Positions 18,734 to 33,360 of a stretch of DNA of 64,000 nucleotides are shown piece by piece. A program made the position numbers and the translations under genes. How positions within the stretch are numbered: the stretch's first letter is position 1; every line of letters begins with the position of its first letter. The DNA comes from Leclercia adecarboxylata (lineage in GTDB: Bacteria > Pseudomonadota > Gammaproteobacteria > Enterobacterales > Enterobacteriaceae). The stretch is from the NCBI RefSeq assembly GCF_023639785.1, contig NZ_CP098325.1, positions 4,402,001-4,466,000 on the forward strand. The letters run 5' to 3'. The notes beneath the pieces were generated by a model. The model did not search any database and was not told where the DNA came from. It saw only the letters and a list, made by a program, of their open reading frames with translations.

Positions 18734-19504
18734 TCAGAGGGTGATAATAACGTTGTCGAGCGTCTCCATCGACACCGGACGGGAGAGGAAATAGCCCTGC
18801 GCGGCGGCGGCAGGTGAGTTCTGGACATCGCGCCACTCTTCCAGCGTCTCGACGCCTTCGACGATCACACCCTGGCAGTAGCGGTTCATCAGTTGCAGCA
18901 GGAGCGTGAACAGGTTGCGGCCTTCCGGGGTCTGGCGCAGCATGATGAACAGGTCACGCGCCACTTTGATGTAGTCGTAACGCACTTCACTCAGGGCGGA
19001 GAAGTTCGCCATGCCGGTGCCGAAGTCGTCCAGCCACAGCGGACCAAACTCGCACATGGTGGCAAACGAGGAGTCCTGCGGCAAACGAACATGTTCCACC
19101 AGCTCAAAGCGCAGCCACGGCAGCCGCTGGATCAGCTTCTGCAGGCTCTCATCCTGGCGCACCGCCAGCAGGGTTGGACCATCGACGTTAACCGAAGCCA
19201 GAATGTTATTGTCAGCGAAAAATTCCTGCCTGGCCGCCAGCATGATGAGCTGCTCTTCCAGAATATCCAGACGATGGCGCACGGGCACTTCCGCAAAGTA
19301 GCGATCCGGTGCGATGCGCTGTGCCGGGTTTGAAGGATGGGTCACGACGGTCAGGATCTCAATCGCCATCAGCTTACCGTCGGTACGGTAGATCGGCTGA
19401 TAAGTATAAGTGCGCTCACACTGCAGCCAGTAGCGGTGTTCCTGTAAGTTCTCAATACTCGCTTCAGGGATGCTCAGGAGCTGGATGTCCTGCCTTAACT
19501 TCAT
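18734..19504 (-). CDS. pdeH: c-di-GMP phosphodiesterase PdeH (YhjH)
   Basis: A 256-residue stand-alone EAL domain enzyme that hydrolyses cyclic di-GMP in the cytoplasm. The EAL signature reads EIL (in MAIEILTVV), a tolerated variant seen also as ELL in E. coli. The key motifs NVDGPTLL, ELVEH, LDDFGTG and EGVET are intact. In E. coli PdeH is the dominant phosphodiesterase that keeps c-di-GMP low so the YcgR brake stays off flagella. A near-perfect sigma-28 (FliA) promoter lies 51-77 bases upstream, placing it in the late flagellar regulon here too. Confidence 0.96.
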   Translation of the reverse strand: MKLRQDIQLLSIPEASIENLQEHRYWLQCERTYTYQPIYRTDGKLMAIEILTVVTHPSNPAQRIAPDRYFAEVPVRHRLDILEEQLIMLAARQEFFADNNILASVNVDGPTLLAVRQDESLQKLIQRLPWLRFELVEHVRLPQDSSFATMCEFGPLWLDDFGTGMANFSALSEVRYDYIKVARDLFIMLRQTPEGRNLFTLLLQLMNRYCQGVIVEGVETLEEWRDVQNSPAAAAQGYFLSRPVSMETLDNVIITL

Positions 19505-19554
19505 TTCAGATATCCTGTTGAATAGGGAATAGCCTGTCGGGACTGGTCAAAGGA

Positions 19555-19581
19555 TTATCGGCCCCAGGTAAGAGAACTTTA
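19555..19581 (-). promoter_or_regulatory. Sigma-28 (FliA) promoter of pdeH
   Basis: On the minus strand TAAAGTTC, 11 bases, GCCGATAA. The consensus is TAAAGTTT-N11-GCCGATAA, so only one base differs. Position and direction fit transcription of pdeH. Confidence 0.9.
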
Positions 19582-19652
19582 TGTCCCGTTGCGGTCGAAA
19601 ATGAAAATCTGGGATCTCATACCCGCCAGGAACTTGTCCGAGTTCAAAAAAA

Positions 19653-19673
19653 TAATGGAACGTCGTTTTAATA
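19653..19673. promoter_or_regulatory. Candidate KdgR operator upstream of kdgK
   Basis: An imperfect palindrome (TAATGGAAC-GTC-GTTTTAATA) resembling the KdgR box (TGAAAC/GTTTCA core), 64 bases before kdgK, a known KdgR target in enterics. The half-sites are imperfect, so this is tentative. Confidence 0.4.
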
Positions 19674-19736
19674 CAGTTGACCGCTCCCGGCCTCCAGCGC
19701 AAACTAACCGCAGTTTAATTATCCAGGTTCACGACT

Positions 19737-20666
19737 ATGTCCAAAAAAATTGCCGTGATCGGCGAATGTATGATCGAACTGTCCCAGAAAGGGGCGGAAG
19801 TCAGCCGCGGCTTCGGTGGCGATACCTTAAACACCTCGGTGTATATTGCCCGTCAGGTTGATGCTGACGCGCTGGCGGTAAACTATGTAACTGCTCTGGG
19901 CACAGATAATTTCAGCCAGCAGATGCTGGACGCATGGCAGAGTGAGAACGTCGATACCTCGCTGACCCAACGCATGGAGAACCGCCTGCCGGGTCTCTAT
20001 TACATCGAAACTGACAGCACGGGCGAGCGCACGTTCTACTACTGGCGTAACGAAGCTGCCGCCAAATTCTGGCTGGAGAGCGACAGCGCGGCGCAGATCT
20101 GCGAAACGCTGGCCCACTTCGACTACCTCTATCTCAGCGGCATCAGCCTGGCGATACTGAGCCAGAGCAGCCGTGAAAAGCTGCTCTCCCTGCTGCGCGA
20201 ATGCCGCGCCAACGGCGGGAAAGTGATTTTCGACAACAACTACCGTCCACGCCTGTGGACCAGCCGCGAAGAGACGCAGCAGGTCTATAGCCAGATGCTG
20301 GAGTGCACCGATATCGCCTTCCTGACCCTCGACGACGAAGACGCGCTGTGGGGTGAGAAGCCGGTTGATGAGGTGATTGCCCGCACGCAGGCCGCCGGCG
20401 TCAGCGAAGTGGTGATTAAGCGTGGCGCAGAGTCCTGCCTGGTGGCGATAGCCGGAGAAGCGGTTATCGAGGTGCCTGCAGTGAAGCTGGCAAAAGAGAA
20501 AGTGATTGATACCACCGCGGCGGGTGACTCCTTCAGCGCCGGGTATCTGGCAGTACGTCTGACGGGCGGTACGCCGGAAGCAGCAGCCCAGCGCGGTCAT
20601 CTCACCGCCAGCACGGTGATTCAATATCGCGGGGCCATCATTCCACGCGAAGCGATGCCAGAGTAA
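19737..20666 (+). CDS. kdgK: 2-dehydro-3-deoxygluconokinase
   Basis: A PfkB-family sugar kinase that phosphorylates 2-keto-3-deoxygluconate to KDPG, feeding hexuronate and pectin breakdown into the Entner-Doudoroff pathway. The 309 residues match E. coli KdgK throughout, with the substrate-side FGGDTLNTSV motif near residue 27 and the C-terminal PfkB signature TTAAGDSFSAGY carrying the catalytic Asp. It is divergent from pdeH. A candidate KdgR operator sits upstream, and a repeat-associated terminator follows. Confidence 0.97.
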   Translation: MSKKIAVIGECMIELSQKGAEVSRGFGGDTLNTSVYIARQVDADALAVNYVTALGTDNFSQQMLDAWQSENVDTSLTQRMENRLPGLYYIETDSTGERTFYYWRNEAAAKFWLESDSAAQICETLAHFDYLYLSGISLAILSQSSREKLLSLLRECRANGGKVIFDNNYRPRLWTSREETQQVYSQMLECTDIAFLTLDDEDALWGEKPVDEVIARTQAAGVSEVVIKRGAESCLVAIAGEAVIEVPAVKLAKEKVIDTTAAGDSFSAGYLAVRLTGGTPEAAAQRGHLTASTVIQYRGAIIPREAMPE

Positions 20667-20670
20667 CTGC

Positions 20671-20750
20671 GGCCTGGTGCCCTCACCCCGACCCTCTCCC
20701 ACGGGGCGAGGGAGCAAACACTAAAAAAGGCAACTTACGTTGCCTTTTTG
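20671..20750 (+). repeat. Dispersed intergenic element, copy B
   Basis: Second copy of the element at 1111-1189, in the opposite orientation. It begins 5 bases after the kdgK stop and ends 4 bases before the stop of the convergent yhjJ. It contains a CCCTCTCCC/GGGCGAGGG palindrome followed by a hairpin terminator. Confidence 0.75.
20727..20750 (+). terminator. Terminator between kdgK and yhjJ
   Basis: Stem AAGGCAAC / GTTGCCTT with a T-run after it on the plus strand and an A-run before it, so it may serve both convergent genes. It is part of repeat copy B. Confidence 0.75.
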
Positions 20751-20753
20751 CTT

Positions 20754-22181
20754 TTATTTCCCTGGCGCCATAATCTCATTCCACGTCGCCTGCAGGTCCT
20801 TCATGTCATATTCTGGCTCACCTTTCGGCTGCATCAAAATCAACGACATATCCTGAGAAAGCTGCTGACGCAGATCCTGGCTCAGCATATCCGCGGTCAG
20901 GCTGTTAAGGAAATCCTGACGTAGCTTCTGATACTGTTCTGGCGCGATATCCACCACCTGATTTTGCAGGGAGCGAATACGCTGACTGATCAGGATATCG
21001 GTATCCGTGCGGGCATAGGTGGCGAACAGTTTTTGCAGCTCGAGGTTTTTCTGCGCCACCAACGCGTTGAACTCCTCTTCGCTCAGGCCATTATCGCGCA
21101 CTTTCGCCAGCTCTTTGGCCACCACCGCCATATTGGCGTTCAGCTTGTCGCCCGGCGACTCAACGTTAATGGCGCACTGGGCACGCTGGAACAGCACCCG
21201 GCAATCGAAGCCCAGACCAATGTCTTTGGCGTTGTTCTTACTCAGGGTTTGCTGAACATGCCAGAACAGCGCTTCACGGGCCAGATCGGCGCGCCAGTAG
21301 CGCAGCAGCGCGGCTGATTCACGAATCGGCTGCCATGGGCTGTCCCACATAATAGAGAGACGATCCTGACGCACGGCATCGGTCATGATGCTCACCGGCT
21401 CTGCGCGCAGAGGCGAAAGCGTGGGCACCGGCGCTGGCGTGCTGCGTTTGCCTTTCAACTCGCCGAAGGTTTTGCTGATTTGCTCAATCACCGCGCGGCT
21501 ATCGATATTGCCCACCACAATCAGGGTCATGGCATCCGGGGTGTACCAGGTCTGGTAGAAAGACTTCAACTGCTCGATATCAACCGGCTGCTTTAACGGC
21601 TCTGCCGGATCGTGGCCCAGCAGCGCAGACCCTTTCAGGCGATACCGCCACCAGCCCTCTTTGGTATCCGCCGGCCAGGTCGCCACCATATCGCTGTTGC
21701 TCAGGGTGTAATTCACCGTTTCAGGGGTAATGGAGACGCTACCGGCAGTATCTGACAGCCAGGTCAGCGCCTCTTTGAGCAGATCGTTGCGGTTGTTCGG
21801 CAGGCTGAGGTTAAACATGGTGTAGTCGTAGGAGACGATTGCAGGCGGCAGCGGGCGTTTTGGATCGATGCCCTGTTGCCATAATGAACGTACCTGCACG
21901 GCCTGCAGGCTGCCGCTTTGCGTCAGCGCCAGACGAGGCAGAAAATGGCTGAAACCGCTCTGTTGCGTGCTCTCGGTCAGGGAGCCGGTGTTGACGGAAA
22001 GGCGGATTTCAATGCGGTCACTGGGGCGCTGTGGGGTGGCTAATACCTGCCACTGAAAACCATTCGCCAGCGTTCCCTGTTGCCAGGCCGGGTCCGGCTG
22101 GAGCGCGTCAGCCTGCACGTAACTGGCTGCTGCCATCATCAGCAAACCGCCGGTTAAGAGTCGAATTTTTGTGCCCTGCAT
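20754..22181 (-). CDS. yhjJ: Periplasmic M16-like protein YhjJ, zinc site lost
   Basis: A 475-residue member of the M16 (insulinase/pitrilysin) peptidase family. A signal peptide is evident (MQGTKIRLLTGGLLMMAAA, cleavage likely after residue 24, VQA), so it is exported to the periplasm. The canonical HxxEH zinc motif is replaced by HFLPR at residues 79-83, so the catalytic Glu and second His are missing and it is probably not an active metallopeptidase. E. coli YhjJ is likewise degenerate and about 20 residues longer at the C-terminus. Role unknown. Confidence 0.93.
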   Translation of the reverse strand: MQGTKIRLLTGGLLMMAAASYVQADALQPDPAWQQGTLANGFQWQVLATPQRPSDRIEIRLSVNTGSLTESTQQSGFSHFLPRLALTQSGSLQAVQVRSLWQQGIDPKRPLPPAIVSYDYTMFNLSLPNNRNDLLKEALTWLSDTAGSVSITPETVNYTLSNSDMVATWPADTKEGWWRYRLKGSALLGHDPAEPLKQPVDIEQLKSFYQTWYTPDAMTLIVVGNIDSRAVIEQISKTFGELKGKRSTPAPVPTLSPLRAEPVSIMTDAVRQDRLSIMWDSPWQPIRESAALLRYWRADLAREALFWHVQQTLSKNNAKDIGLGFDCRVLFQRAQCAINVESPGDKLNANMAVVAKELAKVRDNGLSEEEFNALVAQKNLELQKLFATYARTDTDILISQRIRSLQNQVVDIAPEQYQKLRQDFLNSLTADMLSQDLRQQLSQDMSLILMQPKGEPEYDMKDLQATWNEIMAPGK

Positions 22182-22406
22182 GTGAACCCCTGATCAACAT
22201 TCCTGGTTACAAAGAGTGCCACACGCCCTGTCGCACTCTAAATATGATGTTCAAAACACTCCGATTAGACCGCGCATGAAGCGAAACGTCACGGCATGAA
22301 GTGAAATTTACCCGAAATAAATCTTATCGAATTATGACAAGTAATCAGGGCCATTATGCGCAGGAGCCCGCACCCCGACAAGGGAATGCGGGCCAGAGGG
22401 AAGATT

Positions 22407-23732
<1,326 letters not shown>

Positions 23733-23851
23733 TTACTGCTCACCCGCGGCTTTAAAATACCACCCATAAATCAGGACAGATAGGCGTTCAGGCTGAATTT
23801 GAAACGAAAATGTTAAGAATTTTGAGCTGGCTCGCACAAGCCAGCAACATT

Positions 23852-25858
23852 TCAGTCATCAGCGCTATTGTCATTTTGTTTGAGATAGCGGCTCTCAAAA
23901 ATCTCGCCCGGAACGGCCTTGTCGAACAGATACCCTTGTCCGCATTCAACCCCGGCATCGGCCAGCCAGCGACGCTGGGCTTCGGTTTCGACACCTTCTG
24001 CGATAATCCTCAGTTTCAGGCTACGCGCCAGCTGGATAATCGCCTCAACCATGCTGCTGTCGTCCGGCAGCCCCTCCACGAAGGCCTTATCAATCTTCAG
24101 TACGTCTACCGGCAGGGTTTTCATATGCTGCAGCTGACGCAGGCCTGCGTATCCCATGCCGAAGTCATCCAGCGCAATACGCACGCCGGCATTACGCAGC
24201 GGACGCAGAATCGTCACCGCTTCGTTAGGATCGTCAATCCGGCGGCTCTCAGTGACCTCAAGCATCAGGGTATCGGGCTTGATCTGGTAGCGGTGAATCA
24301 GCGCCAGCAGATCCGGAACCATGTTCGGATGCATCAGCTGCAGTGCCGACAGGTTGACCGACAGCGGCATCATTATCCCCCGCGACTGCCAGGCTGACAG
24401 CAAGCGGCAGGACTCCTCCAGCACCCAGTGACCCACCGTCACAATCAGGCCACAGTTCTCAATACGGTCGATCAGCCCTTCCGGAAGTTCCCAGCTGCCA
24501 TCGGCCTGCCGCACCCGCAACAGCGCTTCGGCGCTATGAACCTTCCCGGTATGCAGATCCACCTGCGGCTGGAGCCAGATGGCGAAATGGTTGCTGTCCA
24601 GCGCGTTCAGGATATCGTTCTCTTCTGACAGCCGCTGCTGGGCCTTCTCCATCTGCTCAGGTTCGAAGAACTGAATCTGATTCTTTCCCTTCTGGCGAGC
24701 GGTAAACGCGGCGGAAAACGCCCGGCGGTAAAGTTGCTCTGCGGTCAGGTTGCCGTAAAACATCGCGATACCAATGCTGGCGCTCGGACGCAGCTGGATC
24801 CCCTGCACCGGCAACCGCTCATTAATAACAGTGAGCACTTGCTGACCTAATGTGATGGCGTGCCATGGCTCCTTAACGCCATTGGCGATAATCACAAAGT
24901 CATAGCCGCTTACCTGAGTCAGCACCATGCGGGGTGCCAGCACAGATTTCAGCTTTTCGACCAGCGTAAGCAACACCATCTCCCGCTGACTCTCTTTCAG
25001 CACGCCAGCGGTATCCTGCAGAGTTTCGCAGGCCACTACCATCAGCGCCATGGTCTGCTGACGCTTAACCGCCTGCTCCAGCAGCATCATCAGAAACGCC
25101 TTGTTGGGCAGTTCCGACACCGGGAAGCGGGTGGCATTGTGGTTGAGTTCATCATGCTGACGCATCATGCGCTGCTGATTGAGGTTGTAGCTGCGTACCA
25201 GCATACCGATCTCGTCATCATGGTGCAGGCGCTGCAGGGCCAGCTGGTGCCCCACCTGTTGCTGAGGTGAGAGGGAATCCAGCTCGCGGGCAATGCGACG
25301 TAACGGGTGGACTATCAACCGGTTAATGCACCAGGTCAGCGCCACGGTCAGCATCAGCGTCAATAATAAGTAAGTGGTTACCAACGTTGAAATCCAACTG
25401 ATAACGAATTTGTACATTCGCCATGAGTCAGACTTCAGCACCAGATAGGCCAGCGGCTGCGGGTTGGCCGGACGCTGCAACGAATAGACAGGCAGCGAGA
25501 TTTGCACCGGCATCTCAAACAGGCGTTTCATCATCACCGGTACCGGACGCTCCGGGATAAAGCTCATGCGCAGCGCCTGAAACTGGTTCGGCAGTACGAC
25601 ATCCGCCTGGCTGACGACGCCTGCAGGCTTGATGCTTTTAATAATGGACTCCGCCTGGGGAATATCACCCTTCAGAATGGCGGCAGAAAGGGGCTCACGG
25701 ATTGAGCGGGCGATGCTCTCGAGTTGCGTAGCCGTGTTGTAGCGATTCTGCTGAATGGCATGAAACAGCAAAATGACGCAAAAGACGAAAACAAACACCA
25801 TGGTGACGGCAGTGACCATCGCCATTTGTTTGATAGTTAAAGAGCGACTGACACGCAA
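23852..25858 (-). CDS. pdeK: c-di-GMP phosphodiesterase PdeK (HmsP/YhjK)
   Basis: A 668-residue inner-membrane protein: a membrane segment at about residues 13-33, a periplasmic sensor part, a second membrane segment near 152-178, HAMP-like linker, a GGDEF-type domain and a C-terminal EAL domain. The GGDEF signature has decayed to SGYDF, so diguanylate cyclase activity is not expected. The EAL domain has [30 protein letters not shown] and EGVET, consistent with active phosphodiesterase. In E. coli and Yersinia the orthologue (HmsP) limits biofilm. In E. coli bcsC lies upstream; here birA does. Confidence 0.94.
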   Translation of the reverse strand: MRVSRSLTIKQMAMVTAVTMVFVFVFCVILLFHAIQQNRYNTATQLESIARSIREPLSAAILKGDIPQAESIIKSIKPAGVVSQADVVLPNQFQALRMSFIPERPVPVMMKRLFEMPVQISLPVYSLQRPANPQPLAYLVLKSDSWRMYKFVISWISTLVTTYLLLTLMLTVALTWCINRLIVHPLRRIARELDSLSPQQQVGHQLALQRLHHDDEIGMLVRSYNLNQQRMMRQHDELNHNATRFPVSELPNKAFLMMLLEQAVKRQQTMALMVVACETLQDTAGVLKESQREMVLLTLVEKLKSVLAPRMVLTQVSGYDFVIIANGVKEPWHAITLGQQVLTVINERLPVQGIQLRPSASIGIAMFYGNLTAEQLYRRAFSAAFTARQKGKNQIQFFEPEQMEKAQQRLSEENDILNALDSNHFAIWLQPQVDLHTGKVHSAEALLRVRQADGSWELPEGLIDRIENCGLIVTVGHWVLEESCRLLSAWQSRGIMMPLSVNLSALQLMHPNMVPDLLALIHRYQIKPDTLMLEVTESRRIDDPNEAVTILRPLRNAGVRIALDDFGMGYAGLRQLQHMKTLPVDVLKIDKAFVEGLPDDSSMVEAIIQLARSLKLRIIAEGVETEAQRRWLADAGVECGQGYLFDKAVPGEIFESRYLKQNDNSADD

Positions 25859-26009
25859 AATGGATCTCCAGAAACGCGAAAGGCAGGTTAATCAACGGTT
25901 ACCCTGCTGCTTTCAGAGTATACCTTATCGGGAACTGTTTAAGAGAGTGTAACCAGGCGTTTAGGGATTATTCTGGTTGCCGCTTCGCACCGGGCTGACG
26001 GCGATAGAG

Positions 26010-26042
26010 TTGAAGGGCCGGGAGCCAGCGGCTCCCGGCAAT
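26010..26042 (-). terminator. Hairpin after birA
   Basis: Perfect inverted repeat GCCGGGAGCC / GGCTCCCGGC, just after the birA stop and before the junction with pdeK. Pyrimidine-rich sequence follows on the minus strand, but there is no clean T-run. Confidence 0.45.
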
Positions 26043-27005
26043 TTATTCGGCGCTGCGCAGCGAAATCTCGCCGCCGACCCAGGGTTTAATCACGCCATCC
26101 TGCTCCAGCAACAACGCGCCCTGCTCGTTGATACCGCGCGACGTGCCGTAGATCTCTTTGTCACCGATGATCAGCTTCACCGCACGGTGGGCAAAATTAT
26201 CCAGCTTCTCCCAGCGAGGCAGGAACGGCGTTAAACCTTCCTGTTCGAAGATTTTCAGCGAGTCGCGTAGCTCATTAATAACGCGCACGGCGAGGACATT
26301 GCGATCGATGGCGATCCCTGCTTCCTGCAGATTGATCCAGCCCTGGTTAATATCATCAGCCTGCACATTGCGCATCACCAGGTTGATCCCGGCTCCCATG
26401 ACGATCTGCGCAGCGTCCCCGGTTTTACCCGTCAGTTCCACAAGGATACCGGCCAGTTTGCGATCGTTCAGATAGAGATCGTTTGGCCACTTCACACGCA
26501 CTTTATCGGCACCCAGCGACTGCAGAACTTCTGCCAGCACAATGCCAATCACCAGGCTAAGGCCGATCGCGGCGGCAGGCCCTTGCTCCAGACGCCAGTA
26601 CATAGACAGATAAAGGTTAGCGCCAAAAGGCGAGAACCATTTACGTCCCCGACGGCCACGGCCCGCCTGCTGATACTCTGCCACACAGCAGTCGCCGGAC
26701 TGCAGCTCGTTGATTCTGTTGAGCAGGTACTGGTTGGTAGAGTCAATCACCGGCAGAACGGCGACGCTGTTACCGGTGATTTGGCTGTGGATAAAGCCTT
26801 CATCCAGCAACTGAATCGGCTCCGGCAGGCTGTAGCCTTTGCCCGGCACGGTAAAGACATCCACTCCCCAGTCACGCAGGGTCTGAATATGTTTATTGAT
26901 GGCGGCGCGGCTCATTCCGAGCTGTTCACCCAGCTGTTCACCGGAATGAAAATCACCGTCGGCCAGAACAGCGATCAGCTTCAGGGGAACGGTATGGTCT
27001 TTCAT
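26043..27005 (-). CDS. birA: Biotin-protein ligase / biotin operon repressor
   Basis: A bifunctional protein that makes biotinyl-5'-AMP, transfers biotin to the AccB carrier of acetyl-CoA carboxylase, and, when loaded, dimerises to repress the bio operon. The N-terminal winged helix (about residues 1-60, [13 protein letters not shown]) gives DNA binding. The catalytic domain has the GRGRRGRKW adenylate loop near residue 115 and [19 protein letters not shown]. At 320 residues it is one shorter than E. coli BirA. Its ATG overlaps the murB stop by 4 bases, so the pair is translationally coupled. Confidence 0.97.
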   Translation of the reverse strand: MKDHTVPLKLIAVLADGDFHSGEQLGEQLGMSRAAINKHIQTLRDWGVDVFTVPGKGYSLPEPIQLLDEGFIHSQITGNSVAVLPVIDSTNQYLLNRINELQSGDCCVAEYQQAGRGRRGRKWFSPFGANLYLSMYWRLEQGPAAAIGLSLVIGIVLAEVLQSLGADKVRVKWPNDLYLNDRKLAGILVELTGKTGDAAQIVMGAGINLVMRNVQADDINQGWINLQEAGIAIDRNVLAVRVINELRDSLKIFEQEGLTPFLPRWEKLDNFAHRAVKLIIGDKEIYGTSRGINEQGALLLEQDGVIKPWVGGEISLRSAE

Positions 27006-28030
27006 GCAATGGCCTCCACCGCATTCACTTCGCCATGATGGCCAATGAAGCGCACCTCTGGCTCCAGCCAGACATCAAATTTTTCACCCACGCGCTGGCG
27101 CACCTGATGGGCCAGCTGTACAACATCATTGCTGGTCGCATTGTTTTCGTTGATCAGCACCAGAGCCTGCTGACGATGTACCGCCGCGCCGCCAAAGGTT
27201 GTCCCTTTGAGCTGACACTGATCGATCAGCCAGCCTGCGGCCAGCTTGACGCTACCATCGGCCTGCGGATAGTGCGGTGCATTCGGCCATTGCGCCAGTA
27301 AGATACCCGCTTTTTCGCCGGAGATTACCGGGTTTTTGAAGAAACTACCGGCATTACCGTTTATTTTAGGATCCGGCAATTTACTCATACGCATATGGCA
27401 CACCGAATCGAAAACGTCTTTCGCTGTGACGGTGGCCGGATCCAGACGGGTGAGATCGCCGTAGGTGAGCACAGGCTGCCAGTTTTTCGTCAGGCGCAGT
27501 CCAACCGCGACGATGACATATTTATCCTGATACTCATGTTTAAAAATGCTGTCGCGATAGCCAAAACGGCACTGTTCTGCGCTTAAACGGAGCGCGTTGC
27601 CCGTTGCCAGTTCAATGCAATCGACATATTCGCAGACATGTTTGAGCTCGATACCGTAAGCACCGATGTTCTGAATAGGCGATGAACCGGCGCAGCCAGG
27701 GATCAGGGCAAGGTTTTCCAGCCCCGGCATATTGTTTTCAAGGGTAAACTTCACCAGGTTATGCCAGTTCTCCCCGGCACCCACGTGCAGACGCCAGCAA
27801 TCCTGGGTCTCTTCAACCTCGATCCCGCTGATGCGGTTAACGATCACTGTGCCTGAAAAGTCTTCCAGAAAAAGAACGTTACTGCCTTCGCCCAGGATAA
27901 GAACAGGCTGGTGGTGTTGCGTGGCGTGATTCCATGCGGCCAGCAGTTGCTGCGCATCGTCGGCCCGTACGATCTGTCGGGCATTTCGGTCGATACCGAA
28001 GGTATTCCAGGGCTTAAGGGAGTGATTCAT
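27002..28030 (-). CDS. murB: UDP-N-acetylenolpyruvylglucosamine reductase
   Basis: A cytoplasmic FAD enzyme that reduces UDP-GlcNAc-enolpyruvate with NADPH to UDP-MurNAc, the second committed step of peptidoglycan synthesis. At 342 residues it equals E. coli MurB (type I). Visible elements are the FAD-binding [25 protein letters not shown], and [10 protein letters not shown], which carries the catalytic serine. It forms an overlapping pair with birA, and the rRNA operon ends 145 bases upstream, the neighbourhood of rrnB in E. coli. Confidence 0.97.
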   Translation of the reverse strand: MNHSLKPWNTFGIDRNARQIVRADDAQQLLAAWNHATQHHQPVLILGEGSNVLFLEDFSGTVIVNRISGIEVEETQDCWRLHVGAGENWHNLVKFTLENNMPGLENLALIPGCAGSSPIQNIGAYGIELKHVCEYVDCIELATGNALRLSAEQCRFGYRDSIFKHEYQDKYVIVAVGLRLTKNWQPVLTYGDLTRLDPATVTAKDVFDSVCHMRMSKLPDPKINGNAGSFFKNPVISGEKAGILLAQWPNAPHYPQADGSVKLAAGWLIDQCQLKGTTFGGAAVHRQQALVLINENNATSNDVVQLAHQVRQRVGEKFDVWLEPEVRFIGHHGEVNAVEAIA

Positions 28031-28134
28031 AGACGCTATCCAGATGCAAAAACCGGGATAGTTTACCCCATCGGGGGATCTTTGTCGGCTGGAATCGGGA
28101 TATGTAGGTCGGGTAAGGCGATTTTGCCGAAACG

Positions 28135-28165
28135 CAAAAAGCCCGTCCTTGCGGACGGGCTCTCG
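28135..28165 (-). terminator. Rho-independent terminator of the rRNA operon
   Basis: On the minus strand, stem GCCCGTCC / GGACGGGC followed by TTTTTGCG. It lies 16 bases after the 5S gene and is the expected rrn terminator. Confidence 0.9.
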
Positions 28166-28175
28166 GCTTTAATTG

Positions 28176-28295
28176 ATGCCTGGCAGTTCCCTACTCTCGC
28201 ATGGGGAGACCCCACACTACCATCGGCGCTACGGCGTTTCACTTCTGAGTTCGGCATGGGGTCAGGTGGGACCACCGCGCTACAGCCGCCAGGCA
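28176..28295 (-). rRNA. rrf: 5S ribosomal RNA
   Basis: 120 bases with the paired enterobacterial ends (TGCCTGGCGG at the 5' end and CTGCCAGGCAT at the 3' end on the minus strand) and the usual CCGAACTCAGAAGTGAAACG core. No tRNA gene follows it before the terminator or before murB. Confidence 0.97.
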
Positions 28296-28360
28296 AATTC
28301 TGTTATCTGTATCAGGCTGAAAATCGTCTCAAATCACACCGAAACAGCTTCGGCGTTGTA

Positions 28361-31264
<2,904 letters not shown>

Positions 31265-31460
31265 TCACAACCCGAAGATGTTTCACTTCATGGTTGTGAA
31301 AATTTGAGAGACTCGAACACACTTTCGTGTGTCGTTTCAATTTTCAGCTTGATCCAGATTTTTAAAGAGCAAAACTTCTTAATGCACTCAAGAGTACATT
31401 CAGAAGTTCATCATTCATCAGACAATCTGTGTGAGCACTACAAAGGCAGGTTCTTTAAGG
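31265..31460 (-). other. 16S-23S internal spacer without tRNA
   Basis: Only 196 bases, with no tRNA fold or tRNA-like B-box context. It keeps the 16S processing-stem half (CACACAGATTGTCTGATG near 31420-31438), the boxA-like TGCTCTTTAAAAATC (around 31357-31371) and the conserved 23S-leader sequence. Where E. coli operons carry tRNA-Glu or tRNA-Ile/Ala there is a 36-base hairpin (31373-31408). Confidence 0.85.
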
Positions 31461-33000
<1,540 letters not shown>

Positions 33001-33109
33001 AAGTTTGATGCTCGTGAATTAAACTTCGTAATGAATTACGTATGTTCACTCAGAGACTTGGTATTCATTTATTGTCCGAAGACATTAAGAATCCATGTCA
33101 CTTTGAGTG

Positions 33110-33145
33110 CCCACACAGATTGTCTGATAAATTGTTAAAGAGCAG
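33110..33145 (-). promoter_or_regulatory. rRNA leader boxA and 16S processing stem half
   Basis: On the minus strand TGCTCTTTAACAATTTA (boxA antitermination region) runs into TATCAGACAATCTGTGTG, which is complementary to the spacer segment near 31420-31438. Together these form the RNase III stem that encloses 16S. Confidence 0.8.
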
Positions 33146-33182
33146 TGCAACGCGGCTTTCGCTCACCGTTGCGAGGTGGCGT

Positions 33183-33210
33183 ATATTACGCTTTCCTCTT
33201 TCAGAGTCAA
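33183..33210 (-). promoter_or_regulatory. rRNA promoter P2
   Basis: On the minus strand -35 TTGACT (33205-33210), 16-base spacer, -10 TAATAT (33183-33188). Position and context match E. coli rrn P2. Confidence 0.8.
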
Positions 33211-33280
33211 GCGATTATTTCACGCTTTTCTCTGCTGACCCGGCGGCTTATTTGCCGTTGTTCCGTGTCAGTGGAGGCGC

Positions 33281-33308
33281 ATTATAGGGAGTTCTCCGGC
33301 GGTGACAA
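33281..33308 (-). promoter_or_regulatory. rRNA promoter P1
   Basis: On the minus strand -35 TTGTCA (33303-33308), 16-base spacer, -10 TATAAT (33281-33286), followed by a GC-rich discriminator. The A/T-rich run just upstream (33309-33330) fits an UP element. The 360-base gap between 16S and hemG is fully occupied by P1, P2 and the leader. Confidence 0.88.
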
Positions 33309-33360
33309 GCATAAATATTAAAAAACTTTCCGTTCGCTTGATTTTCGACCTTTACGTTTA

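Noticed and set aside
22363..22393. GC-rich hairpin after dctA as an intrinsic terminator
   Set aside because: Stem is good but no T-run follows on the minus strand, so it was not listed as a separate terminator.
31265..31460. Search for tRNA-Glu or tRNA-Ile/Ala in the 16S-23S spacer
   Set aside because: No tRNA-like cloverleaf, TTCRA box or CCA-adjacent acceptor stem could be found; only a 36-base hairpin is present.
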